From NCBI RefSeq assembly GCF_007828865.1, contig NZ_VIVK01000001.1:4898001-4962000 (forward strand): a stretch of DNA of 64,000 bases, written 5' to 3'. Shown piece after piece: positions 26,625-34,764 of this stretch; the first letter of the stretch is position 1, and every line of letters starts with the position of its first letter. Source of the stretch: Kribbella amoyensis. GTDB taxonomy: Bacteria; Actinomycetota; Actinomycetes; Propionibacteriales; Kribbellaceae. A program made the translations under genes and the position numbers. The notes beneath the pieces were generated by a model that worked only from the letters and a program-made list of their open reading frames with translations, was not told the DNA's origin and did not search any database.

Positions 26625-26653
26625 GAGGCGGTGCTTTCCGGCGGCACCGCCTC
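26625..26653 (+). terminator. Terminator after divIVA
   Basis: GAGGCGGTGC (26625-26634) pairs with GCACCGCCTC (26644-26653), giving a perfect 10-bp stem with a 9-nt loop, 18 bp after the divIVA stop. TCTTCGTC follows the stem. Confidence 0.75.
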
Positions 26654-26760
26654 TTCGTCATGTCCGGGAACTTCTGACTGACCGTCCTACCGGAGTCACA
26701 CACTGTCAGTGACGAGTCCGGGGACTGGTCAGCCCGAAGATTGACCGAAGCCGAACGGAG

Positions 26761-26810
26761 CAACGCAGCGGGGCCCGAGCCTGAACCCCAGGCCGGGCCC
26801 CGCTGCGTTG
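26761..26810. terminator. Very strong bidirectional terminator between divIVA and ileS
   Basis: A perfect 17-bp outer stem, CAACGCAGCGGGGCCCG (26761-26777) with CGGGCCCCGCTGCGTTG (26794-26810), is extended by an inner 5-bp stem (GCCTG/CAGGC) after one bulged A. The loop is AACCC. It lies 5 bp past the ileS stop on the minus strand and also faces transcription from divIVA, so it insulates both convergent units. Confidence 0.85.
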
Positions 26811-26815
26811 ACCGG

Positions 26816-29800
26816 TCAGGCCGTGGTGGCGGCCTTGGTGAGCCAGTAGGTCAGGCCGAGTTCCTCGTCGGTCCCGGTGGCCAGGCCGTCGGTGTCGGCC
26901 GGGGCCGCCGGGGTGAGGCTGGTGGCCAGCACCTCGCGGGCCACGTCGTCGGCGTGCTTGCCGAGGGCGTCGGCGAGCTCGGCGTCGGTGGCGTCGAGCC
27001 AGACGTCGATCCGGTCGGAGACCTCCAGCCCGGCGTTCTTGCGGGCCTCCTGCAGGGTCCGGACCACCTCGCGGGCCAGACCGGCCTGCTTGAGCTCCGG
27101 GGTCACCTCGAGGTCGAGCGCGACCGTCTCGCCCTGCTCGTTGACCACCGACCAGCCTTCCCGCGGCCGCTCGGAGAGCACCACCTCGTCGGCGCCGACC
27201 TCGACGTTCTCGCCGTCGACCACCACGGTCGCCGTACCGCCGGCCTTGAAGGCAGCCGCCAGCTCCGCCGCGTTCGCGGCCGCGATCGCCTTGGCGACCA
27301 CCGGCGTCTGCTTGCCGAACCGCTTGCCGAGCTCGCGGAAGTTGCCCTTGGCCGAGTGCTCGACCAGGTCGGCGCCGGCGGACGACAGCGGCTCGACCGA
27401 ACCGACGTTCAGCTCGTCGGCGATCTCCCGCAGCAGCTCGCCGGACAGGTCCGCGATCGCGGCCGAGCCGACCAGCGCCCGGCTCAGCGGCTGCCGGGTC
27501 CGGACCTTCGCCTCGGCCCGGGCCGACCGGCCCAGCTCGACGACCCGGCGGGCCATCGACACGTGCGTCGCCAGCGTGTCGTCGATCAACGCCGCGTCGT
27601 ACTTCGGGAACTCGGCCAGGTGCACCGACTCCGGCAGCCCGGGCGTGACCGGGCGGAACACGTCCTGCCAGACCCGCTCGGTGACGAACGGGGTGAGCGG
27701 CGCCATCAGCCGGGTCAGGACCTCGAGCGTCTCGTGCAGCGTCGCCAGCGCACCGGCGTCACCCGCCCAGAACCGGCGGCGGGAGCGGCGGACGTACCAG
27801 TTCGACAGCACGTCGACGAAGCTGCCGATGACGGCGCCCAGCCTCTGCGTGTCGTACGTGGCGTACGCGTCGTCGGCGTCCCGGACCAGCCGGTGCGTCT
27901 CGCTGACCAGCCAGCGGTCCAGCACCGACCGCTCGGCGACCGGCGGCACGTCGGCCGGGTCCCAGTCGGCGAGCCGGGCGTACAGGGCGTGGAAGGCGAC
28001 CGTGTTCCAGTAGGTCAGCAGCACCTTCCGGACGATCTCGTTCAGCACGTTCGGGCCGATGCCGCGCGCCTTCCACGGCGAGCCGGAGCAGGCCATGAAC
28101 CAGCGCACCGCGTCCGCGCTGTGCGCGTCCATCAGCGAGATCGGCTCGAGGATGTTGCCCAGGTGCTTGGACATCTTCCTGCCGTCCTCGGCCAGGATGT
28201 GGCCCAGGCAGACGACGTTGCGGTACGACGACTCGTCGAAGACCAGCGTGCCGATCGCCATCAGCGTGTAGAACCAGCCCCGGGTCTGGTCGATCGCCTC
28301 GGAGATGAAGTCGGCCGGGTACGCCTTCTCGAACCGCTCCTTGGACCCCTCGACCCACGGGTAGCCCCACTGTGCGAACGGCATCGAGCCCGAGTCGTAC
28401 CAGGCGTCGATCACGTCGGCGACCCGGTGCGACTCGCCGCCACAGGTCGGGCAGGCGAAGGTGATGTCGTCGACGAACGGGCGGTGCGGGTCGGTCGCGC
28501 TGACGTCCCGGCCGGCCAGCTCGCTCAGCTCGGCCAGCGAACCGACGCAGACCTGGTGGTCCTCACCGCAGCGCCAGATCGGCAACGGTGTACCCCAGTA
28601 GCGGGAGCGGGAGACGGCCCAGTCGATGTTGTTGCGCAGCCAGTCGCCGTAGCGGCCCCACTTCACCGACTCCGGGAACCAGTTGGTCTTCTCGTTCTCG
28701 CGGAGCAGCGCGTCCTTGACCTGGGTGGTGCGGATGTACCAGGACGGGAGCGCGTAGTACATGACCGGGGTGTGGCAGCGCCAGCAGTGCGGGTACGGGT
28801 GCTCGTACGGCACGTGCCGGAACAGCACACCGCGAGCGCCGAGGTCCTTGACCAGGTCCTCGTCCGCCTTCTTGAAGAATTGGCCGCCGACCAGGTCCAG
28901 GTCCGCGTCGAACCGGCCGTCCGGGCCGACCGGCTTGACCACGGGCAGCCCGTACGCCCGGCAGACCAGCAGGTCGTCGGCGCCGAACGCGGGGGACTGG
29001 TGGACCAGACCGGTGCCGTCCTCGGTGGTGACGTACTCGGCCAGCACGACGAAGTGGGCCGGCTCGTCGAACGGGACGAGCTCGAACGGGCGCTGGTACG
29101 TCCACCGCTCCATCTCGCGGCCGGCGTACTCGTCCGTCACGGTCCAGCCCTCGCCCAGCGTGCCGAGCAGCGGCTTCGCGACGACCAGCGACTCGGTGCC
29201 GTCGGTGGCGACCACGTACTCCACGTCCGGGTGTACGGCGACCGCGGTGTTGGACACCAGGGTCCACGGGGTCGTCGTCCAGACCAGCAGCGACGCCTGA
29301 CCGGCCAGCGGACCCGAGGTGAGCGGGAACCGCACGTACACCGACGGATCGACGACCGTCTCGTACCCCTGGGCGAGCTCGTGGTCGGACAGCCCGGTGC
29401 CGCAGCGCGGGCAGTACGGCGTGATCCGGTAGTCCTCGACCAGCAGGCCCTTGTCGTGGATCTGCTTCAGCGACCACCAGACGGACTCGACGTACTGCGG
29501 GTCCATCGTCCGGTACGGGTGGTCCATGTTCACCCAGTAGCCCATCCGGGTGGTCAGGTCGGCGAAGGCGTCCACGTGCCGCAGCACGGACTCACGGCAC
29601 TTCGCGTTGAACTCGGCGATGCCGTACGCCTCGATGTCGTTCTTGCCGCTGAAGCCGAGCTCCTTCTCGACCGCGACCTCGACCGGCAGGCCGTGGCAGT
29701 CCCAGCCGGCCTTGCGCTCGACCGAGAAGCCCTTCATGGTCCGGTAGCGCGGGAAGACGTCCTTGAAGACGCGGGCCTCGATGTGGTGGGTGCCCGGCAT

Positions 29801-29995
29801 GCCGTTGGCGGTCGGCGGACCCTCGAAGAAGGTCCACGGCGTCCCGCCGGCCGACTGCTCGAGACTCTTGGCGAAGGTGTCGTGGGTGTCCCAGAGCGTG
29901 AGCACCTCACGCTCGATCGCGGGCAGGTCGACCTGGGCCGGGACCTGCTGCCACGGGGTGCTGGGCCCGCTGGAAGTACTGGGGCTGTCCGCCAT
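26816..29995 (-). CDS. ileS: Isoleucyl-tRNA synthetase, long type-2-like class
   Basis: IleRS charges tRNA-Ile and edits misactivated valine. The 1059-residue protein is of the longer class related to eukaryotic enzymes, often called IleRS2 and associated with low mupirocin sensitivity. The HIGH-equivalent motif is GTHHIEAR near residue 70, with two adjacent His, and the KMSKS-equivalent is GRKMSKHLGNI near residue 608. The editing domain contains VWTTTPWTLVSNTAVAV. Cysteine pairs in PYCPRCG and HCWRCH are consistent with zinc binding. The ATG at 29995 is served by AAGGA about 10 nt upstream, inside the T-box sequestrator hairpin. The mupirocin inference comes from class membership only. Confidence 0.96.
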   Translation of the reverse strand: MADSPSTSSGPSTPWQQVPAQVDLPAIEREVLTLWDTHDTFAKSLEQSAGGTPWTFFEGPPTANGMPGTHHIEARVFKDVFPRYRTMKGFSVERKAGWDCHGLPVEVAVEKELGFSGKNDIEAYGIAEFNAKCRESVLRHVDAFADLTTRMGYWVNMDHPYRTMDPQYVESVWWSLKQIHDKGLLVEDYRITPYCPRCGTGLSDHELAQGYETVVDPSVYVRFPLTSGPLAGQASLLVWTTTPWTLVSNTAVAVHPDVEYVVATDGTESLVVAKPLLGTLGEGWTVTDEYAGREMERWTYQRPFELVPFDEPAHFVVLAEYVTTEDGTGLVHQSPAFGADDLLVCRAYGLPVVKPVGPDGRFDADLDLVGGQFFKKADEDLVKDLGARGVLFRHVPYEHPYPHCWRCHTPVMYYALPSWYIRTTQVKDALLRENEKTNWFPESVKWGRYGDWLRNNIDWAVSRSRYWGTPLPIWRCGEDHQVCVGSLAELSELAGRDVSATDPHRPFVDDITFACPTCGGESHRVADVIDAWYDSGSMPFAQWGYPWVEGSKERFEKAYPADFISEAIDQTRGWFYTLMAIGTLVFDESSYRNVVCLGHILAEDGRKMSKHLGNILEPISLMDAHSADAVRWFMACSGSPWKARGIGPNVLNEIVRKVLLTYWNTVAFHALYARLADWDPADVPPVAERSVLDRWLVSETHRLVRDADDAYATYDTQRLGAVIGSFVDVLSNWYVRRSRRRFWAGDAGALATLHETLEVLTRLMAPLTPFVTERVWQDVFRPVTPGLPESVHLAEFPKYDAALIDDTLATHVSMARRVVELGRSARAEAKVRTRQPLSRALVGSAAIADLSGELLREIADELNVGSVEPLSSAGADLVEHSAKGNFRELGKRFGKQTPVVAKAIAAANAAELAAAFKAGGTATVVVDGENVEVGADEVVLSERPREGWSVVNEQGETVALDLEVTPELKQAGLAREVVRTLQEARKNAGLEVSDRIDVWLDATDAELADALGKHADDVAREVLATSLTPAAPADTDGLATGTDEELGLTYWLTKAATTA

Positions 29996-30004
29996 TGTTC
30001 CGTC

Positions 30005-30182
30005 GTCCTTCGTCGCTGCTGCCGGACGAAGGGACGAGGCGCCGGCGACGTCGCCGGGCTCCGCGGTACCACCCTCCTTGGTGACCGGGGGTCACCCACT
30101 TCGTTGTGCTCCGCGGCCGGGTCTAGTGAGTCCGCTGCGGGACCGTTCTTCCGGCGGCTCCGGGGTGATGGCCCCATCACTG
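30005..30182 (-). promoter_or_regulatory. Translational T-box riboswitch controlling ileS
   Basis: Read on the minus strand, the leader carries GTGATGGGGCCATCAC (30180-30165), then GGAGCCGCCGGAAGAACGG as a stem II region. The T-box consensus GGAGGGTGGTACCGCGG follows (30077-30061), and finally CGTCCCT (30036-30030), the standard partner of AGGG in the antisequestrator. Alternatively CCTTCGTC (30032-30025) pairs with GACGAAGG (30014-30007), hiding the AAGGA ribosome binding site. The two pairings overlap and exclude each other, and no U-tract follows, so control is on translation. The UGGU bulge suits tRNA-Ile with discriminator A. An AUC at 30169-30167 is a candidate specifier. Confidence 0.88.
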
Positions 30183-30199
30183 CCTTGCGGTGGCACTCG

Positions 30200-30572
30200 C
30201 AGTGTACGACCGTGGCCCAGGCAACTACGAATCGTTAATGGGTGGCCGGCGGCCGCTGACCGGACAAGAATGCTCCCGGTGTGCTCTTCGGGGTTCGCGC
30301 TTTGGCGGTTACCCTGGTGCACGGTGCCAGCGGCCGGGGACGAACTGGCGCAACTGGAGGGGGAGAAAGCGCACTCGGGGTGACGCCGAAGCGTTGGGTC
30401 GGCGGAACCGGTCCGAGATCCGGCTGTGACGCGCCGATGATCGAGCGGGCCCGCACGATGCGACTACCGTATGTCCACGGTCTGCGCGTCGGCTGGCACG
30501 TAGGCGCCACGTGGCCTACTGTCTTGCGACCAGTCCGCTTCAGTCTCCGACGAAGGCAGGGGGTAGTCGAGC
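30200..30572. other. 373-bp gap between the ileS leader and the DksA/TraR gene
   Basis: No open frame here has convincing codon use, and I see no tRNA or known riboswitch. The gap must hold the promoters for ileS (minus) and for the dksA-lspA unit (plus). TTACCCT near 30308 is a possible plus-strand -10, but it would leave a leader of over 250 nt. AGGGGG about 9 nt before 30573 is the ribosome binding site of the next gene. Confidence 0.4.
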
Positions 30573-31193
30573 ATGGCTACATCGGCGAAGAAGTCCGCCC
30601 CCAAACGAAGTGCCGCGGCCGAGAAGAGCGCCGCGAAAACCACCGAGCCGGCCAAGACACCGACGAAGAAGACGCCGGCGACCAAAGCCCCGGCCAAGAA
30701 ATCCCCTGCCAAGCAAGCAGCTTCGACGAAGAGGGTGGCCATGAAGACGAACGAGAACAGGACCCCGGCAACGGCGCCGGCCAAGTCGCCCAAGAAAGCC
30801 GAGGCCCTGAGCGTCCGGGAGGGCGAGAGCCCGTGGACCCCGGTCGAGCTCGAGGAACTGCGCGGTGAGCTCGAGGCCGACGTGGTGCACCTCAAGGAGG
30901 AGATCCGCGACGCCGAGCTGGAGATCGTCGGGTTGCTCCGCGACGGTGGCGACGGGGCCGGCAACGACCAGGCCGACGTCGGCTCGACCACGCTCGAGCG
31001 GGACCACGAGATGTCGCTGGCGAACAACGCCCGGGACATGCTGGACCAGATCGAGCGGGCGCTGGCCCGGATCGACGACGGCACCTACGGCATCTGTGAG
31101 AGCTGCGGCAAGGCGATCGGCAAGGGGCGGTTGCAGGCGTTCCCGCGTGCGACACTGTGCGTGTCATGCAAAGAACGCGAAGAACGCCGCTGA
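30573..31193 (+). CDS. TraR/DksA-family zinc-finger protein with basic Ala/Lys/Pro tail
   Basis: This 206-residue protein joins a histone-H1-like N-terminal tail (about residues 1-75, rich in Lys, Ala, Pro and Thr, with repeats such as KKTPATKAPAKKSPAK) to a DksA-type helical hairpin (VELEELRGELEADVVHLKEE). A C4 zinc finger follows (ICESCGKAIGKGRLQAF with CVSCK). DksA proteins bind the RNA polymerase secondary channel. The acidic DxxDxA tip of E. coli DksA is not clearly present, so this may be a diverged regulator. The basic tail could bind DNA or RNA. The gene overlaps the lspA start. Confidence 0.85.
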   Translation: MATSAKKSAPKRSAAAEKSAAKTTEPAKTPTKKTPATKAPAKKSPAKQAASTKRVAMKTNENRTPATAPAKSPKKAEALSVREGESPWTPVELEELRGELEADVVHLKEEIRDAELEIVGLLRDGGDGAGNDQADVGSTTLERDHEMSLANNARDMLDQIERALARIDDGTYGICESCGKAIGKGRLQAFPRATLCVSCKEREERR

Positions 31194-31942
31194 GCGACTC
31201 CGACTCGACCCGCCAGCCAGCCGAAGAGCAGACGGAACCGGCCGACCCCACGTCGGCCGGTTCGTCGTCGTCTCCGGACCCCACTTCGGCAGCGGCGGCC
31301 ACGCCTGCCGCCGAAGCGGGGGAGAGCCACCCGGACGACGCCGACCTGACGGAGCCCACCACCGCTGACGCGGCCACGGACGACGCCGCGAAGGACCCAG
31401 ACGCTTCCGATGACGGAGCGTCGGCCGGGGGCGTGGCTCCTGGCGGCCGGTCCTGGCGGTTGACGGCGGTGTTCGCCGTGGTCGGGCTGGTGGTGCTCGG
31501 GCTGGACCAGTTGACCAAGGTCCTGGCGCTGCATCACCTCACGCCGGGCGAGCCGGTCGACGTGATCGGTACCTTCCTGCGGTTCAACCTGATCCGGAAT
31601 CCGGGCGCCGCGTTCAGCCTCGGGTCGGACTTCACCCCGGTGATCAGCACGATCCAGATCGTCGTCGCGGTGGCGGTGATCTGGTTCTCCCGCCGGCTCG
31701 GGTCGCTCGGCTGGGCGGTCGCGTTCGGCTTCCTGTTCGGCGGTGCCGTCGGCAACATCACCGACCGGGTGTTCCGCGAGCCGTCGCCGTTCCACGGGCA
31801 CGTGGTCGACTTCCTCCAGCTGCCGCACTGGGCGATCTTCAACATCGCCGACATGGCCGTCACCTCGGCCGCGATCCTGCTGATCGTCCAGACCTTGCGC
31901 GGGATCCGCCTGGACGGTACCCGGGAAGTGGCGAAGAAGTGA
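31166..31942 (+). CDS. lspA: Lipoprotein signal peptidase with acidic N-terminal extension
   Basis: LspA is the membrane aspartyl peptidase that cuts prolipoprotein signal peptides. The LspA core occupies about residues 97-258, with four membrane spans. Catalytic motifs are GAVGNITDRVFR and AIFNIADMAVTSAAI, and FNLIRNPGAAFSLG is the conserved loop. Ahead of it lie about 95 residues rich in Asp, Ala, Thr and Ser, absent from standard 150-200-residue enzymes. The codons of this extension have the same G/C-rich third positions as the core. ATG at 31166 lies inside the upstream gene; GTG at 31157 is an alternative. A GTG further down, near 31432, would give a normal-length enzyme and has GGGGG before it. 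The stop overlaps the next gene. Confidence 0.88.
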   Translation: MQRTRRTPLSDSDSTRQPAEEQTEPADPTSAGSSSSPDPTSAAAATPAAEAGESHPDDADLTEPTTADAATDDAAKDPDASDDGASAGGVAPGGRSWRLTAVFAVVGLVVLGLDQLTKVLALHHLTPGEPVDVIGTFLRFNLIRNPGAAFSLGSDFTPVISTIQIVVAVAVIWFSRRLGSLGWAVAFGFLFGGAVGNITDRVFREPSPFHGHVVDFLQLPHWAIFNIADMAVTSAAILLIVQTLRGIRLDGTREVAKK

Positions 31943-32871
31943 GCGGTGACTCCCGCACGGTGATGGTGCCGGACGGCCTGGCCGGCGAACGCCTGGACGC
32001 GGCACTGTCCCGGCTCTTCGGGGTCTCCCGGACGAAGGCGGCCGAGCTGATCGAGTCCGGTCTGGTCCAGGTGGACGGATCCCCGGCGCCCAAGTCGTCC
32101 CGGGTCGCGGCCGGGGTGATGCTCGACGTCGAGCTGCCGCCGCCGCCCGCCGAGGTCACCGTTGTCCCCGAGACCGTCGAGAACCTGCGGATCGTCCACG
32201 ACGACGACGAGATCGTGGTGGTCGACAAGCCGGTCGGCGTCGCCGCGCACCCGTCCCCGGGCTGGACCGGCCCGACCGTGATCGGCCACCTGGCCGGCGC
32301 CGGGTTCGCGATCTCCACCAGCGGCGCCGCCGAACGCAAGGGCATCGTGCACCGCCTGGACGTCGGCACCTCCGGGCTGATGGTGGTCGCCAAGACGGAG
32401 TACAGCTACACCGTGCTGAAGCGGGCCTTCAAGGAGCGCACGGTGAAGAAGATCTACCACGCGCTGGTGCAGGGTCACCCGGACCCGTTCACCGGCACCG
32501 TGGACGCGCCGATCGACCGGCATCCGCACCACGACTACAAGTTCGGCGTCGTGGCCGGCGGCAAGCCGAGCGTGACGCACTACGAGACGCTCGAGGCGTT
32601 CCGGTTCGCGACGCTGCTCGAGATCACCCTGGAGACCGGCCGCACGCACCAGATCCGCGTGCACATGTCCGCGATCGGCCACCCGTGCTGCGGCGACCTG
32701 ACCTACGGTGCGGACCCGGTCCTGGCCGAACGTCTCCAGCTGGGCCGGCAGTGGCTGCACGCGATGCGGCTCGGCTTCACCCACCCCGGCTCCGGCGAGT
32801 ACGTCGAGTTCACCTCGGAGTACCCCGAGGACCTCGACCAGGCCCTCGACCGTCTCGTCGACGCGCAGTGA
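31939..32871 (+). CDS. RluA/RluD-family pseudouridine synthase
   Basis: This 310-residue enzyme should convert uridine to pseudouridine in RNA, most likely 23S rRNA. An N-terminal S4 RNA-binding domain (RLDAALSRLFGVSRTKAAEL) is followed by the catalytic fold. The catalytic Asp lies in HRLDVGTSGLMVVAKT, and GRTHQIRVHMSAIGHP is the second signature. The GTG start overlaps the lspA stop (GTGA), a linkage common in bacteria. Whether it acts as RluD on helix 69 cannot be told from sequence alone. Confidence 0.95.
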   Translation: MSGDSRTVMVPDGLAGERLDAALSRLFGVSRTKAAELIESGLVQVDGSPAPKSSRVAAGVMLDVELPPPPAEVTVVPETVENLRIVHDDDEIVVVDKPVGVAAHPSPGWTGPTVIGHLAGAGFAISTSGAAERKGIVHRLDVGTSGLMVVAKTEYSYTVLKRAFKERTVKKIYHALVQGHPDPFTGTVDAPIDRHPHHDYKFGVVAGGKPSVTHYETLEAFRFATLLEITLETGRTHQIRVHMSAIGHPCCGDLTYGADPVLAERLQLGRQWLHAMRLGFTHPGSGEYVEFTSEYPEDLDQALDRLVDAQ

Positions 32872-33491
32872 AGCTGTACCTGTCGTCGTTCCGGCTCGGC
32901 GACCACCCGGAGCACCTGGTCGCGTTGCTGCCGCCGGCTGCCCGGATCGCGGTGATCTGCAACGCGCTCGACAGCGAGGACGCCGTACTGCGGGCCGAGA
33001 AGGTCACCGCCGAGCTCGAGTGGCTCACCGACCTCGGTCTCCGGCCCGAGGGGGTCGACCTGCGTGAATGCTCACCGGAGGACGTAGCCGCCCGGCTCAC
33101 GCAGTACGACGGGCTCTGGGTGCGCGGCGGAAACGTGTTCGTGCTCCGGGTCGCCCTGGCGCGCAGCGGGGCCGACAAGGTGCTGCCCGAGCTGATCAGG
33201 TCGGAGCAGCTCGTTTACGCGGGGTACAGCGCGGGTCCGTGTGTCCTTGCGCCGAGCCTGCGGGGCCTGGAGTTGTGCGACGACGTCACCGCGGTGGACG
33301 GTGAGCCGATCTGGGACGGGCTCGGCCTGCTCGACGAGGCGATCGTGCCGCACCTCGACTCACCCGGGCATCCCGAGACGGAGCTGGTGGAGAAGGTGCG
33401 AGCTTCGTACGAGCGGACCGGCGTGCCGTATCTGCCGATGCGGGACGGGCAGGCGTACGTCGTCGACGGGGATCGGCGCGAGCTGGTCTGA
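32868..33491 (+). CDS. Peptidase S51 (dipeptidase E-like)
   Basis: This 207-residue protein resembles peptidase E, a cytoplasmic serine peptidase for N-terminal Asp dipeptides. The nucleophile is Ser in VYAGYSAGPCVLAP, and LWVRGGNVFVLRVAL is the other family motif. IVPHLDSPGHPE may contribute the catalytic His. The GTG start overlaps the rluD-like stop, so this is the fourth gene of a coupled run. It converges on the marR gene with only 4 bp between stops. Confidence 0.85.
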   Translation: MKLYLSSFRLGDHPEHLVALLPPAARIAVICNALDSEDAVLRAEKVTAELEWLTDLGLRPEGVDLRECSPEDVAARLTQYDGLWVRGGNVFVLRVALARSGADKVLPELIRSEQLVYAGYSAGPCVLAPSLRGLELCDDVTAVDGEPIWDGLGLLDEAIVPHLDSPGHPETELVEKVRASYERTGVPYLPMRDGQAYVVDGDRRELV

Positions 33492-33495
33492 CCAG

Positions 33496-33945
33496 TCAGG
33501 GCTGTTTGGCCAAGGTGTCGAGCGCCTTCGACAGGAGGGTGAGCGCCTCGACGGCCCGGGCGAACTCCTCCTGGCCGAGCAGGTTGCTCAACCGCTTCGC
33601 CTGCCGGGCGTGGTCCGGGCTGATCGCCCGGACGGCGGCCAGCCCGTCGGTGGTGACGGCGACCAGCTTCGCCCGTTTGTGGGCCGGGTTGTCCCGGTAC
33701 TCCGCGAGGCCGCGCTCGACCAGGACGTCCGCGGTGCGCTGGACGGCCTGGCGGGTGATGCCCATCTCGCGCGCGATCGCGGACACCGGCAACGGGGTCT
33801 GCAGGACGGCGCCGAGGACCTGCCACCAGGTGGCGGTGAGTCCGGCCGGGCGGGCCAGTCCCTCGGCGACCTCGAGGAACTGGCCGTTGAGCTTGAACGT
33901 GGTCAGCGCCGCCGCACTGAGCAACTCCTGGTCGCGACTCACCAC
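33496..33945 (-). CDS. MarR-family regulator
   Basis: This 149-residue MarR-type winged-helix protein has LTATWWQVLGAVLQTPLPVS, then the recognition region AIAREMGITRQAVQRTADVL and the wing ERGLAEYRDNPAHKRAKLV. Tandem GTG codons at 33945 and 33942 both fit; GGAGGTGG lies just upstream. It is the second gene of a two-gene unit behind the DJ-1/PfpI gene, and a perfect palindrome covers the start of that unit, suggesting autorepression. No Cys occurs in the sensing region, so direct thiol oxidation sensing is unlikely. Confidence 0.9.
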   Translation of the reverse strand: MVSRDQELLSAAALTTFKLNGQFLEVAEGLARPAGLTATWWQVLGAVLQTPLPVSAIAREMGITRQAVQRTADVLVERGLAEYRDNPAHKRAKLVAVTTDGLAAVRAISPDHARQAKRLSNLLGQEEFARAVEALTLLSKALDTLAKQP

Positions 33946-33962
33946 GCTGCCACCTCCGACGG

Positions 33963-34586
33963 TCAGGCCGACATCAGCTCGTAGAAGCCGGCCGGGTCCT
34001 GCCGACCGTACAGCTTGTACCAGGAGTCCAGGACGCCCGGCTCGTAGATGCCCAGCTCGGCGAAGATCGCCCGGGCGAACTCGATCGGTGCCTGTGCCGC
34101 ACCGGTGATCAGGCCGCGATCGTTCACGGCCGGCTCGTCGCGGTACAGGTGCGCCCCGCCGTACCCGAGCCCGTTGAGGAACTCGGCCGCGTTGCTGGTG
34201 TGCTCGTGGTCGTCCAGCAACCCGGCCAGTGCGAGCCCGCCGGTCGCGCCGCAGATCGCCGCCACCGGGACCCCGGCCGCCCGGAACTCGCGGGCCTTGG
34301 CCAAATACGGGTGGTACGCCTCGGTCGCGAACAACTCGTTGCCGGGCAGGATCAGCATCGCGCTGTCGGCCGGAGTGAGGGCGTCGAGGGTGAGGTCGGG
34401 CAGGACCCGCAGTCCGCCCATCGTCGTGACGGGCGCGTCGGTCGCACCGACCGTGCGGATGGCGAACCGGCCCGGCGTGCGGTGCCAGGCGGGGCTGTTG
34501 ACGTGGGCGGTGACGAACCCGATCTCCCAGTCGGCGAGAGTGTCGTAGACGGCGACGTGGACGGTGCGAAGGGTGTTCTCGGTCAT
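33963..34586 (-). CDS. DJ-1/PfpI family protein
   Basis: This 207-residue protein belongs to the glutamine amidotransferase-like DJ-1/PfpI superfamily. The nucleophile elbow is AAICGATGGLALAGLLD with Cys near residue 111, and the acidic partner is likely Glu in LPGNELFATEAY. It resembles bacterial transcription-linked or stress-linked members rather than the PfpI protease core. Its ATG is embedded in the 16-bp palindrome at 34586-34620. It is co-transcribed with marR after a 17-bp gap. The substrate is unknown; methylglyoxal-type electrophile defence is one possibility. Confidence 0.85.
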   Translation of the reverse strand: MTENTLRTVHVAVYDTLADWEIGFVTAHVNSPAWHRTPGRFAIRTVGATDAPVTTMGGLRVLPDLTLDALTPADSAMLILPGNELFATEAYHPYLAKAREFRAAGVPVAAICGATGGLALAGLLDDHEHTSNAAEFLNGLGYGGAHLYRDEPAVNDRGLITGAAQAPIEFARAIFAELGIYEPGVLDSWYKLYGRQDPAGFYELMSA

Positions 34587-34620
34587 GACAACACCTTGTC
34601 ATTTTGACAAGGTGTTGTCA
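34586..34620. promoter_or_regulatory. Perfect 16-bp palindromic operator of the MarR/DJ-1 unit
   Basis: TGACAACACCTTGTCA (34586-34601) and TGACAAGGTGTTGTCA (34605-34620) are exact inverted repeats separated by TTT. Each arm is itself a near-palindrome (TGACAA...TTGTCA), so two MarR dimers could bind side by side. The left arm reaches into the ATG of the DJ-1 gene, and TTGACA on the minus strand (34622-34617) may be the -35. The shared gap up to dnaE (34621-34764) holds no other clear signal. Confidence 0.75.
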
Positions 34621-34764
34621 ATCCTTGTGAGGCACACCGCCCGGATATCGGGCGTTTCGGGGGCCGGTCGGCAGGTGCCCGGAGGGTTGGTCGGGAACTG
34701 TCCGAGGGCCCGCATAAGCTGATCTCCGTCCCGCTCATCCGCGCCCTGGGAGGTCTGCGTAGAC

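Noticed and set aside
26741..30238. A 1165-codon open frame antisense to ileS
   Set aside because: It is a mirror of ileS caused by G/C-rich third positions; its composition (Arg/Asp/Val/Gly-rich, no domains) is typical of shadow frames, and ileS has full-length family motifs.
30281..30868. A 195-codon frame upstream of and overlapping the DksA/TraR gene
   Set aside because: Codon use is not typical, there is no similarity, and most of it lies in another frame of the DksA gene.
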